DNA of 64,000 bases from QIJE01 sp048541835. GTDB taxonomy: Bacteria; SZUA-79; Acidulodesulfobacterales; Acidulodesulfobacteraceae. Of this stretch, positions 8,610 to 16,653 are shown one piece after another. The number at the start of each line of letters is the position of its first letter. Within the stretch, counting starts at the first letter, position 1. The notes under the pieces were generated by a model. The model was given only the letters and a program-made list of their open reading frames with translations, had not been told where the DNA came from and made no database searches. Both the position numbers and the translations under genes were made by a program. The stretch is taken from the NCBI RefSeq assembly GCF_048541835.1, contig NZ_JBLEOY010000001.1, forward strand, positions 186,001 through 250,000, written 5' to 3'.

Positions 8610-10028
8610 TCAACCAAAACTAATAAACTTAAGCTCGGTCATTTCTTCAACAGCGTATTTTATGCCTTCTCTTCCTATGCCGGATTCTTTTACACCGCCG
8701 TAAGGTTGATGATCTGCCCTTGTGGTAGGAATATCGTTTATTAGAACACCGCCGGTATCTATACGTTTGATACAGTATAGTGCATTTTTGAAGTCGTTGG
8801 TATATATACCCGCCTGAAGACCGTATATGGAGTCATTAACATAATGAACTGCTTCAGAAATATGTTTAAAAGCGACTAGAGAAACTACTGGAGCAAATAT
8901 CTCAAGGCATGATATTTTCATATCCTGTTTAACATTAGAAAATATAGTCGGCTCCATAATGTTTCCGTTAAAATCTCCGCCAAGCTCAACCTTTGCGCCC
9001 TCTTTAACTGCCTCATCTACCCACGCGGTTATTCTATGCTTAGACTCCGGGTTGATGAGAGGGCCGATATCGGTCTCCTCATTGATCGGATCGCCTATTT
9101 TCAACTTTTTGGTTTCTTTAATAAAATACCCTATAAATTCTTTCTCGACATCCTGATGAATATATATTCTTTGGAGAGAGATGCAGACCTGTCCGGAGTT
9201 ATAAAAGGCGCCTATCACGGCTTTCCTTGCCGCTTCAACGATATCGGCAGACTTATCAATGATAAGGGCGGAATTACTTCCAAGCTCCATTGCATATTTC
9301 TTAAGCCCGCCTTTGGACATTATTTTCTTTCCGACCTTGGGGCTTCCAGTAAAGCTAATCATCCGCACTTTTTCATTAGAAACAAGAGATTCTCCGGTAT
9401 CTTCGTCACCGTAAAGGAGATTTATGGCGTCCTTCGGTAAACCTGCCTCAAGTAACGCCTGTACGAGAAAATATGCGGTAATAGAACCGTTCACGGACGG
9501 TTTAAATACGATACTGTTTCCAGCTGCAATCGCAGGAGCAATTTTATGAGCAGGTAGATTAGCGGGAAAATTAAAAGGTGTGATCGCGGCTATTACTCCT
9601 ACCGGAACCCTCAAATAAAATGCAATCCTATTCTCGAACCCCTTAATAATATCCATGGGGACGGTTTCACCATGTATTCTCTTGGCTTCCTCTGCTGCAT
9701 ATTTGAATAAATCGACTACTCTTTGCGTTTCGATTAAGGAATACTTGTAAGCCTTTCCTGCTTCGAGAGAAATGAAACGCGCCAATTCTTTGGAATTTTT
9801 CTTAAGTATTTCTCCTGTCTTTTCTAATATTTCAAATCTTTCATATGTATGCAGGTCTTTCATTTTTAAAAAACCTTTTTCGGCAGAAGCAACTGCCGAC
9901 TTAATGTCATTTTCGTCAGGCTTGCTTAAAAACCCGATTACATTATCATTGAATGGATTTATTACTTCATAAAAATCTTTTTTTTCAATCCATTTTCCGT
10001 TGATATATAGAGGATAATTTTTCGGCAT
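8610..10028 (-). CDS. NAD(P)-dependent aldehyde dehydrogenase
   Basis: Full-length (472 residues) member of the aldehyde dehydrogenase superfamily, oxidising an aldehyde to the acid with NAD(P). Catalytic residues are visible: N154 in PFNFPANL, E248 in MELGSNS and nucleophile C282 in GQVCISLQRI. The sequence around the Cys and the length fit the lactaldehyde / non-phosphorylating glyceraldehyde-3-phosphate / succinate-semialdehyde group; the substrate cannot be decided by eye. The ATG has AAAGGA 9 bases upstream. It is downstream of hemB on the same strand after about 107 bases and tail-to-tail with the TPR gene. Confidence 0.9.
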   Translation of the reverse strand: MPKNYPLYINGKWIEKKDFYEVINPFNDNVIGFLSKPDENDIKSAVASAEKGFLKMKDLHTYERFEILEKTGEILKKNSKELARFISLEAGKAYKYSLIETQRVVDLFKYAAEEAKRIHGETVPMDIIKGFENRIAFYLRVPVGVIAAITPFNFPANLPAHKIAPAIAAGNSIVFKPSVNGSITAYFLVQALLEAGLPKDAINLLYGDEDTGESLVSNEKVRMISFTGSPKVGKKIMSKGGLKKYAMELGSNSALIIDKSADIVEAARKAVIGAFYNSGQVCISLQRIYIHQDVEKEFIGYFIKETKKLKIGDPINEETDIGPLINPESKHRITAWVDEAVKEGAKVELGGDFNGNIMEPTIFSNVKQDMKISCLEIFAPVVSLVAFKHISEAVHYVNDSIYGLQAGIYTNDFKNALYCIKRIDTGGVLINDIPTTRADHQPYGGVKESGIGREGIKYAVEEMTELKFISFG

Positions 10029-10135
10029 AGAAAATCCTTTGATTTAATTATATTATACGTATCAGCTATTAGATTATAAATCAGGGGGGCAAAAATGTCA
10101 ATTAAAGAACAGAAAACAAAATTATACAGGCGGAA

Positions 10136-11116
10136 TCATCCTAAGATCTTAGCGGCATGAAGAGAATAATAGCTTATTATAATGTCTGCGCCAGCCCTTT
10201 TAAACGACGTAAACATTTCTATAACCGCGGCATCTTCTTTTAAATATCCGAGCTTAGATGCGGCTTTTATCATAGAATACTCACCAGATACGTTATAAAC
10301 CGCAAGGGGTCTCTTGAAGGTCTGTTTTAACTTGTATATTATATCAAGATAGCTTAAGGCAGGTTTTACCATAACAATATCAGCACCCTCATCCAAGTCG
10401 AGTCCGACTTCAAGGATTGCTTCGTCGGAATTAGAGAAATCCATTTGGTATGATTTTCTATTGCCAAATTTTGGCAAGCAATCAGCGGCATCTCTGAATG
10501 GCTCGTAAAAACAGGATGCATATTTAGAGGAATATGCCATTATAGGAGTATTAACGAGACCTTCATCGTCTAACGACTCTCTTATTTTTTTAACCCTACC
10601 GTCCATCATATCGGACGGGGCTATTATATCTGCACCGGCTTTTGCATATGAAACAGCTATTTTTGCAAGATATTCCAGCGTTTCGTCATTTTTCACGTAG
10701 CCGTTTTCATCAACTATTCCGCAGTGTCCGTGAGACGTATAATCGCATAAACAAACATCCGTAACGACTAAAAGATCCGAATAAACATCTTTTATTGCCC
10801 TTAATGTTTGTTGAATTATGCCGTCGGGGGAATAGCTCTCCGAACCTAATTCATCTTTGTGTTTTGGAATGCCGAAAAGAAGAATTCCTCCTATGCCCAT
10901 ATCGATAACACTTTTAAGTTCTTCTAAGAGTTTGTCTATAGAATAGCGAAATTGATCCGGCATCGTCATTATAGGTTCCTTTAACGAATTCCCGTGGATC
11001 ACAAAATATGGCATAATAAACTTTGACGGATCAAGCGTCGTCTCTTTTATGAGGCCGGATAATTTTAAAGACGAACGCATCCTTCTGGGTCTGACTATCG
11101 GATAACCGGAATTCAT
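10136..11116 (-). CDS. hemB: Porphobilinogen synthase (delta-aminolevulinic acid dehydratase)
   Basis: Condenses two 5-aminolevulinate molecules to porphobilinogen, the first pyrrole of tetrapyrrole synthesis. The 326 residues contain the zinc-binding cysteine triad C122, C124 and C132 in DVCLCDYTSHGHCG, and both active-site lysines, K198 in AYSSKYAS and K251 in MVKPALSYLD. It is therefore of the zinc-dependent type. It is transcribed divergently from queC; a sigma-70-like promoter and a palindrome lie in its leader. The siroheme decarboxylase at 23.8-24.8 kb belongs to a later branch of the same pathway. Confidence 0.97.
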   Translation of the reverse strand: MNSGYPIVRPRRMRSSLKLSGLIKETTLDPSKFIMPYFVIHGNSLKEPIMTMPDQFRYSIDKLLEELKSVIDMGIGGILLFGIPKHKDELGSESYSPDGIIQQTLRAIKDVYSDLLVVTDVCLCDYTSHGHCGIVDENGYVKNDETLEYLAKIAVSYAKAGADIIAPSDMMDGRVKKIRESLDDEGLVNTPIMAYSSKYASCFYEPFRDAADCLPKFGNRKSYQMDFSNSDEAILEVGLDLDEGADIVMVKPALSYLDIIYKLKQTFKRPLAVYNVSGEYSMIKAASKLGYLKEDAAVIEMFTSFKRAGADIIISYYSLHAAKILG

Positions 11117-11154
11117 TTTAGATTTATCCTAATATTAATTAATTATTTGAATAT

Positions 11155-11164
11155 GGCAATTGCC
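11155..11164. promoter_or_regulatory. Palindrome in the hemB leader
   Basis: GGCAATTGCC is a perfect 10-base palindrome, flanked by ATAT and TATAT so that the wider 19-base site is nearly symmetrical. It lies about 40 bases upstream of the hemB ATG and downstream of the proposed hemB -10 box, where a repressor could act, and in the hemB-queC divergent gap. No known operator was recognised. Confidence 0.35.
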
Positions 11165-11179
11165 TATATCTAAAAAAAT

Positions 11180-11209
11180 ATTATAGCACAAATTAATCTT
11201 TTACAACAA
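11180..11209 (-). promoter_or_regulatory. Predicted hemB promoter
   Basis: On the minus strand TTGTTG (11204-11209) and TATAAT (11180-11185) are separated by 18 bases, a reasonable sigma-70-type promoter facing hemB. The leader would be about 60 bases long. The -10 is perfect and the -35 moderate. Confidence 0.5.
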
Positions 11210-11234
11210 TTCTCAGTTATGATATATTTAAAGT

Positions 11235-12020
11235 ATGATTGATATCAAAAGGGATAAAGCGGTTGTTCTTTTTAGCGGCGGACTAGATTCCTCTACTACA
11301 CTTAAAATAGCTATAGACGAGGGATTAGATGTTATTCCGCTTACATTTTTTTACAATCAAAGGCATAAGATAGAAATAGAACATGCAAAAAAGATAGTAG
11401 AATTTTTTAATATAAAAAATCATATTATAATTAATTTAGACTTTAGTGAAATTAAAGGCTCCGCCTTAGTAGATCTATCAATAGGCGTACCGAAGAACAG
11501 AATTAAAAACGACACTGCTAAAAATAAAACCCAACGGAATAATATAGCGGAAACAGGAGAAACGGAAGGCGCCGGCAATGCACGGAGCATAAAACCTGAC
11601 GATATTCCGATAACTTACGTTCCTGCGAGGAATACTATTTTTTTGTCTTACGCTATAGCCGTTGCGGAAGTTAATATGGCAAGTAATATTTTTATCGGAG
11701 CCAACTATATAGACTATAGCGGTTATCCGGATTGTAGGCCGGATTATTTAAGGACTTTTGAAAAAATGGCCAATCTGGCTACAAAGGTATCGGTTACTGG
11801 TGAGATCAGTTTTAAAATAAATGCTCCCCTCCTTAAGTTGACTAAGAAAGATATAATTAAAAGAGCACTTGAAATAGGTGTTCCCATCGAACTAACTTAC
11901 AGCTGCTACGATCCAATAGAAGGGCTGGCGTGCGGGGTGTGCGATTCTTGCATTATAAGACAAAAAGGGTTTAGTCAAGCCGGCGTTATAGACCCGACTA
12001 AATATTATAAGCATGGATAA
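11235..12020 (+). CDS. queC: 7-cyano-7-deazaguanine synthase
   Basis: ATP-dependent conversion of 7-carboxy-7-deazaguanine to preQ0, the queuosine/7-deazapurine precursor. The 261 residues have the PP-loop SGGLDSS (14-20) and a C-terminal zinc site of four Cys in CYDPIEGLACGVCDSC. Compared with the usual 220-235 residues there is a hydrophilic, low-complexity insert of roughly 35 residues near 90-125 (rich in Lys, Asn, Thr, Glu). It precedes the conserved PARN motif (VPARNTIFL) and probably forms a surface loop. No good Shine-Dalgarno precedes the ATG. Other queuosine genes are not in the window. Confidence 0.95.
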   Translation: MIDIKRDKAVVLFSGGLDSSTTLKIAIDEGLDVIPLTFFYNQRHKIEIEHAKKIVEFFNIKNHIIINLDFSEIKGSALVDLSIGVPKNRIKNDTAKNKTQRNNIAETGETEGAGNARSIKPDDIPITYVPARNTIFLSYAIAVAEVNMASNIFIGANYIDYSGYPDCRPDYLRTFEKMANLATKVSVTGEISFKINAPLLKLTKKDIIKRALEIGVPIELTYSCYDPIEGLACGVCDSCIIRQKGFSQAGVIDPTKYYKHG

Positions 12021-12035
12021 AACAAATAAATCGCG

Positions 12036-12410
12036 TTATGTTAATTCGGTAACCTCTTTTATGTTAAACACCATAACCGACCTTGTCCAACTAAAACGAG
12101 ATTTCATTTTATCGAAAACTGCTCCACTCTCTTCGAATCTAGCATTGCCTTTTAGTAAAAAACCAGCGCCTTTGCCCTGAAGTCCCTTAACGTCTTTTGA
12201 AGCTACTATCATCTGAACATCACTGCCTTCTTCTACGTTTCTCTGAGTTTTGTTTAGATGCCCCGCGGGAATCAGTAGATAGCTATCATCTACAACTTCG
12301 ACATAACTGTTCCATGTTGCGGCCATATGAATTCCATCGGTTCCGTGTGTTGCAAAAGTTGCCGGTCCTTCATGTTTTAAGATTTCGATCACTTTTTCGT
12401 CAAGCATCAA
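12036..12410 (-). CDS. Pyridoxamine 5'-phosphate oxidase-fold (FMN split-barrel) protein
   Basis: Small 124-residue protein with the start pattern IEILKHEGPATFATHGTDGIHMAATWNSYV, typical of PPOX-class flavin-binding split-barrel proteins, and a repeated LKGNARFEE strand. These proteins bind FMN, F420 or haem and act on varied substrates; the exact role is unknown. Two consecutive ATG codons exist at the start. It is convergent with queC, with 15 bases between the stops. Length is normal for the short single-domain group. Confidence 0.75.
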   Translation of the reverse strand: MMLDEKVIEILKHEGPATFATHGTDGIHMAATWNSYVEVVDDSYLLIPAGHLNKTQRNVEEGSDVQMIVASKDVKGLQGKGAGFLLKGNARFEESGAVFDKMKSRFSWTRSVMVFNIKEVTELT

Positions 12411-12695
12411 TTGCTCTCCAATTTAATTATTTAATTTTTAGATATTTGATTTACTAGTTATAGTATATCATAATTAGAATTTTTTTTCTTAGCTAGCGTT
12501 TATATTTTTCAGAATATCTTCCCCTTACTCCTTTATTCATAATAATATAATTATATTATTGTTCTTTGATTAAAAAAATAAAAGTTATTAATAAAAATGA
12601 TATTTTGCTTGATTCAAATTTTATTTTGATGTATAAATGAATTATTATTCTGAAATATGAAAGAGAGGTTTTAAATTTTTTATGGAGGTAAGTCT
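12411..12695. promoter_or_regulatory. Intergenic region upstream of the prepilin gene
   Basis: AT-rich gap between a minus-strand gene start and a plus-strand gene start, so it should contain two promoters. The only element seen clearly is the GGAGG Shine-Dalgarno about 8 bases before the prepilin ATG. No sigma-54 GG-N10-GC pair, which controls some pilin genes, was seen. Confidence 0.5.
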
Positions 12696-13457
12696 ATGAA
12701 AAGAAAATTATTAACTCATCGTGATAACGAAACGGGTACTACTACAGACATCTTTAGAGGGTATATCGTCAATAGCATAGGGTTTACCCTTATTGAACTT
12801 GTTATGGTCATTCTGCTAATCGGCATTCTGGCGGCCGTCGTATTACCGAAGTTTGTCAACTTAACGGGGCAGGCTAACAAGGCGGCTTCACAGGGCATAA
12901 TCGGTTCATTGGGAGAAGGTGTAACAACGCAGCTTTCTAAAAATCTGGTCAATAACGATTTATCCACTTACGTAACAGTTACCGGAGCAAACGGTAAAAG
13001 TGCAGGTACTGTGGCATTTTTAGGAACATCTCCAACACTCAATGCTGCAGGAGATAACTATTATAAAAACCCGTTTTTAGTATTGCCGAACTATTTAACG
13101 CCATCATCCGGATACGGCTCGGGTACGGCTTATAACATTGGAAACCCTATAACTATAGGTTTAACGGTAATACCTTCGGATTCATGGTGGCTTGATTTTG
13201 CAGAAGGTACTGCAGTTGGTCCCGGCAGCGTATCGGCACCTATAACATACACTGCCACTTGTGATAACTCTACCACTACTAACAGTAATTATGCGCCACC
13301 GAGTTTTGACGTTCCGAACAATGAATACATTCTGCCTTTAGGCAATATTGACTATGTTTATTCGAACGGCTCTACGGTCGACAGTTATGCTTATTATATG
13401 GCATATTCGATAAACAACAACATCGACGGGTTTTACTTTGTCCCTTGTCAGTCCTAA
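12696..13457 (+). CDS. MSHA-like type IV prepilin / pseudopilin
   Basis: Type III signal peptide of unusual length: 29 residues, then cleavage at G29/F30 in SIG-FTLIELVMVILLIGI, with the +5 Glu. Mature hydrophobic helix continues to LAAVVLPKFVNL; the LPKFVNL ending is typical of MSHA-type pilins. The remaining 200 residues are a Ser/Thr/Gly/Asn-rich globular domain with two Cys that may form a disulphide. Processing would be by the prepilin peptidase at 49.2-50.1 kb, then export to the periplasm or surface. Strong GGAGG ribosome site, its own terminator downstream and no neighbouring assembly genes: an orphan monocistronic pilin gene. Confidence 0.85.
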   Translation: MKRKLLTHRDNETGTTTDIFRGYIVNSIGFTLIELVMVILLIGILAAVVLPKFVNLTGQANKAASQGIIGSLGEGVTTQLSKNLVNNDLSTYVTVTGANGKSAGTVAFLGTSPTLNAAGDNYYKNPFLVLPNYLTPSSGYGSGTAYNIGNPITIGLTVIPSDSWWLDFAEGTAVGPGSVSAPITYTATCDNSTTTNSNYAPPSFDVPNNEYILPLGNIDYVYSNGSTVDSYAYYMAYSINNNIDGFYFVPCQS

Positions 13458-13483
13458 CCGCATCATCCTATTTGTTCTATTTT

Positions 13484-13522
13484 AAGATATCCGATTTTAA
13501 ATCGGATATCTTTCTTATCTTT
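13484..13522 (+). terminator. Rho-independent terminator after the prepilin gene
   Basis: AAGATATCCGAT and ATCGGATATCTT form a perfect 12-base-pair stem around a 5-base loop, followed by TCTTATCTTT. It starts 27 bases after the prepilin stop. The convergent nadB gene ends 100 bases further on, so the hairpin might act on both strands. Confidence 0.85.
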
Positions 13523-13638
13523 ATTATGCAACATGTTAACACAATAAAACTTGCTCCGCCTTTAACCTCTATGATAAATTCTTAAACATTTAACCGTTAC
13601 GGTATCGCATAACCACTTTTAATGAAATAGATAAATCG

Positions 13639-15294
13639 TCACAGAACAGTAGGATGCTTGAAATTCTTGTCGTCTTTGCTTGGATAGTCAATGGTATAGT
13701 GCGTACCGCGGGATTCTTTCCTTAAAATAGCAGATGTTATTATCAAACTTGCCACTTCAGCTATATTTCTCAGTTCTAATAGATCCGGCGTAATCTTAAA
13801 ATTCCAATAATACTCCTTAATTTCAAAGATTAGATTATCTATTCTCCTTTCCGCCCTTTCAAGCCTCTTATCCGAACGAACTATACCGACATAATTCCAC
13901 ATTGCACGTCTCAATTCATCCCAGTTATGGGTAGTAACAATCGTCTCATCGCTATCGCTAAAACCAGAATCTTTCCATTTGGGAAGGGAGTAAGGCATTC
14001 CGCCCGATTGTTCGGTTTCTACAAATACATCCGGTTTTAAATCGAGTACATTTTTCTTTAATTTATTTATCCTTTTAAGCATTGGGATGGTTGCTTCGTA
14101 AGCCCTTTTAGCAAAAACACACCCTTCCAGTAAGGAATTGCTTGCAAGCCTATTCGCACCATGAAGCCCTGTACAAGCTACTTCACCGATTGCGTAAAGA
14201 TTATCCATCGAAGTTAAACCGTTTTCGTCAGTCAAAATACCTCCGCAAAGATAGTGAGCGGCAGGAACTACAGGGATATATTCTTTTGATATATCAATAC
14301 CGAAACTTAAAACCGTTTCAAAAATATCAGGAAATCTTTTTTTTAAAAATTCTCTACTTTTGTGCGTCATATCTAAATATACACATTCATCACCCGTCTT
14401 TTTTAATTCTAAATCTATCGTTCTTGCCACTATATCTCTAGGAGCAAGACTCTTCAACGGATGAACTTTATCCATAAAAGGCGTTCCGTCTTTTAACCTC
14501 AGCGTGCCTCCTTCCCCCCTTAATGCCTCCGAAATCAAAAAAGATTTCGCCCGAGGATGATATAAAATAGTCGGGTGAAACTGATAAAATTCCATATTCG
14601 CAACCTTGGTACCCGCCCTATGTGCCATAGCGATGCCGTCACCGGTTGATATGTTTGGATTGGATGTATATAGAAATACCTTTCCGGCGCCTCCGGTAGC
14701 AATAACAACAACATCCGCACTAACCGTTATTACCTTGTTATTGTTTTTATTTAAAAAATATGCTCCAAGGACTCTATTCCTTTTTTTTATTTCTACTTTT
14801 AGCTTACGAGTAGTTATTAAATCTATGCCTATATGGTTTTCAAATATTTTTATATTTGACTTTTTTCTTGAGACATCTACTAATGCCCTCTCTATCTCTC
14901 TCCCTGTGATATCCCCTGCATGTAGAACCCTTCTCTCCGAGTGCCCGCCTTCCCTTCCAAGGTCAAACTCTTTAATATTTTCCTTATATTTTGCAAAGTT
15001 TACGCCCCAGTTTAAAAGATCGTTTACTACACCAGGTCCTTCCCTCACTACCATTCTTACTATATTCTCATCACAAAGACCGTCACCGGCAGTCAAAGTA
15101 TCGTTTATGTGTTTTCTATAGGAGTCCTTTGTCAGGTTCGTTACAGCAGCAAGCCCACCCTGTGCATAATTGGTATTTGATTCCGCTTCTTCTTTTTTTG
15201 TAAATATACCGACAGAAATAGTTTCGTCAAATCTATTCGCGAGAGAAAGACCCGCTATTCCCGAACCTATAATGATAACATTAAAGCGTGCCAT
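13639..15294 (-). CDS. nadB: L-aspartate oxidase
   Basis: FAD enzyme oxidising L-aspartate to iminoaspartate, the first step of de novo NAD synthesis. The 551 residues show the dinucleotide motif IIGSGIAGLSLA, NYAQGGLAAV, LHAGDITGREIERAL, HPTILYHP and GANRLASNSLLEGC, then the C-terminal helical domain of the fumarate reductase flavoprotein family; the NYAQGG and SRGTHY segments favour NadB over SdhA. Its ATG overlaps the lipoprotein gene by 14 bases. nadA and nadC are not in the window. Last gene of a long minus-strand run from 24.8 kb. Confidence 0.95.
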   Translation of the reverse strand: MARFNVIIIGSGIAGLSLANRFDETISVGIFTKKEEAESNTNYAQGGLAAVTNLTKDSYRKHINDTLTAGDGLCDENIVRMVVREGPGVVNDLLNWGVNFAKYKENIKEFDLGREGGHSERRVLHAGDITGREIERALVDVSRKKSNIKIFENHIGIDLITTRKLKVEIKKRNRVLGAYFLNKNNNKVITVSADVVVIATGGAGKVFLYTSNPNISTGDGIAMAHRAGTKVANMEFYQFHPTILYHPRAKSFLISEALRGEGGTLRLKDGTPFMDKVHPLKSLAPRDIVARTIDLELKKTGDECVYLDMTHKSREFLKKRFPDIFETVLSFGIDISKEYIPVVPAAHYLCGGILTDENGLTSMDNLYAIGEVACTGLHGANRLASNSLLEGCVFAKRAYEATIPMLKRINKLKKNVLDLKPDVFVETEQSGGMPYSLPKWKDSGFSDSDETIVTTHNWDELRRAMWNYVGIVRSDKRLERAERRIDNLIFEIKEYYWNFKITPDLLELRNIAEVASLIITSAILRKESRGTHYTIDYPSKDDKNFKHPTVL

Positions 15295-15976
15295 GTTTTA
15301 AGTTCCACTTCAGAACCGCTTTTCCATTTACACCCGTAATTACAAGTTTTATCCATTTAGCGGCATTATTCATAAATAATTTATTATTTTCTTTATCATA
15401 ATATATAGGGAATTTTATTATATATTGTTTTGACCAATCAGTAATGTATGGAAAAAATTTTTTCAAAAATACTTTCTTTTGTTTTGGAAGTTTTATGCTA
15501 ACCGGCAGTACACTCTCTCCTAAATTATTTACTAAATAAACCATCCATATAGAACGGTTTGAATTCAAATCGTTATAAGATTTTTCGGGCGTATAGACTG
15601 AAACAAAGAATGTAATATTTTTGCCGAATTTGACGTATGACTTTTTAAGTTTTTTTATAAATACATTCTTGTTTAGAGGATAATATTCTGTATATTCTTT
15701 TGTATGAACATATATAAACGGTTTGGTAAAATATGTAGCCCCTATATACATTACAGTATTAAATTTATCGTAAATATCGGCTTTTCTGGTATATTTTTTT
15801 AAAGATTGAAGATATATGCTTCTATATCTATCCGACGAAGAAATCGCCGCGTATGAACTTTCTAATTTGGCAGCAGAAGAAATTCCTGTCGAACTTAATG
15901 TCGAACATCCCGAAAAATAAAAAGACGTACCGAGCATAAAGAAGGATAAAATAATTAAATAAATATATTTTTTCAT
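15281..15976 (-). CDS. Putative lipoprotein of unknown function
   Basis: 231 residues beginning with a lipoprotein signal peptide: positively charged start, hydrophobic helix, then FSGC-STLSS with the lipid-modified Cys at about residue 24. The mature part is Lys/Tyr-rich and beta-strand-like with no recognised domain. It overlaps nadB by 14 bases and follows pyrE after 32 bases, so it is co-transcribed with biosynthetic genes with which it has no obvious functional link. Envelope location is inferred from the lipobox. Confidence 0.75.
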   Translation of the reverse strand: MKKYIYLIILSFFMLGTSFYFSGCSTLSSTGISSAAKLESSYAAISSSDRYRSIYLQSLKKYTRKADIYDKFNTVMYIGATYFTKPFIYVHTKEYTEYYPLNKNVFIKKLKKSYVKFGKNITFFVSVYTPEKSYNDLNSNRSIWMVYLVNNLGESVLPVSIKLPKQKKVFLKKFFPYITDWSKQYIIKFPIYYDKENNKLFMNNAAKWIKLVITGVNGKAVLKWNLKHGTL

Positions 15977-16008
15977 TTTAATTTTTACAATAAATTTAAA
16001 ATTTATTT

Positions 16009-16596
16009 TTATATCACTATGTCTTCTCTACAAAAAATAGAGTGGAGTCTGACACCGTTTTGCATGAGAAATTCGTTTCCCCCCTCTTGCCTATCGACTA
16101 TACAAACGGCATCAGTAACTTCATAGCCTTCATTCCTGGCATTTTTTACGGTATTCAGAATAGAACCGCCAGTCGTAACGACATCTTCCACTATGATAAT
16201 ATTTGAACCTTTAGATAAAAATTGTGCCGGCTCAATGAGATTACCTTTTCCATATCCCTTTTTTTCTTTCCTTATAATAACAGACTTTAACGGGTTATCG
16301 TCTAAAAAACCTACAATCAGAATTGCAGATATTAAAGGTATGCCGCCTATCGGCACCCCTGCAATCACTGAAAAATTTAAATATTCATTAGACACAATCT
16401 CATCATATAACAATCTGCCTATTAGGTATAAATAGCCTCCATCGAAGGAAATACGGCGTAAATCTATATAAAAATCGCTTTTTTTGCCTGAAACTAAGGT
16501 AAATTCTTTTTTTTCATAACAAAGAGTCGTTATAGCATTAAGTACTTCCGCTCTCGATTTGTGCTCTTTTCCTCTTCCCATATACCATAAATCCAA
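16009..16596 (-). CDS. pyrE: Orotate phosphoribosyltransferase
   Basis: Transfers ribose-5-phosphate from PRPP to orotate in pyrimidine synthesis. The PRPP-binding loop IIIVEDVVTTGGSI is at about 134-147, with the N-terminal F-x-L-x-S-G-K-x-S-x-F-Y-I-D segment of the family. The longest reading uses a TTG at 16596; an in-frame ATG at 16581 (MGRGKEHKS) gives 190 residues and is as likely, since neither has a clear Shine-Dalgarno. It follows purF after about 57 bases, placing a pyrimidine gene at the end of a purine operon; both enzymes consume PRPP. Confidence 0.93.
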   Translation of the reverse strand: MDLWYMGRGKEHKSRAEVLNAITTLCYEKKEFTLVSGKKSDFYIDLRRISFDGGYLYLIGRLLYDEIVSNEYLNFSVIAGVPIGGIPLISAILIVGFLDDNPLKSVIIRKEKKGYGKGNLIEPAQFLSKGSNIIIVEDVVTTGGSILNTVKNARNEGYEVTDAVCIVDRQEGGNEFLMQNGVRLHSIFCREDIVI

Positions 16597-16653
16597 TTTA
16601 AATTTATTTTTTTTATATCTCGCAGTATTATTTCAGGTAATAATGCCGTCCGG

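Noticed and set aside
10095..10160. Short plus-strand frame of 21 codons after GGGGGG in the ALDH-hemB gap
   Set aside because: It runs into the end of hemB, has no recognisable sequence and is short enough to be chance despite the good ribosome-like site.
14142..15203. Plus-strand frames inside nadB
   Set aside because: They are antisense to a conserved enzyme, with no ribosome site or known motif.
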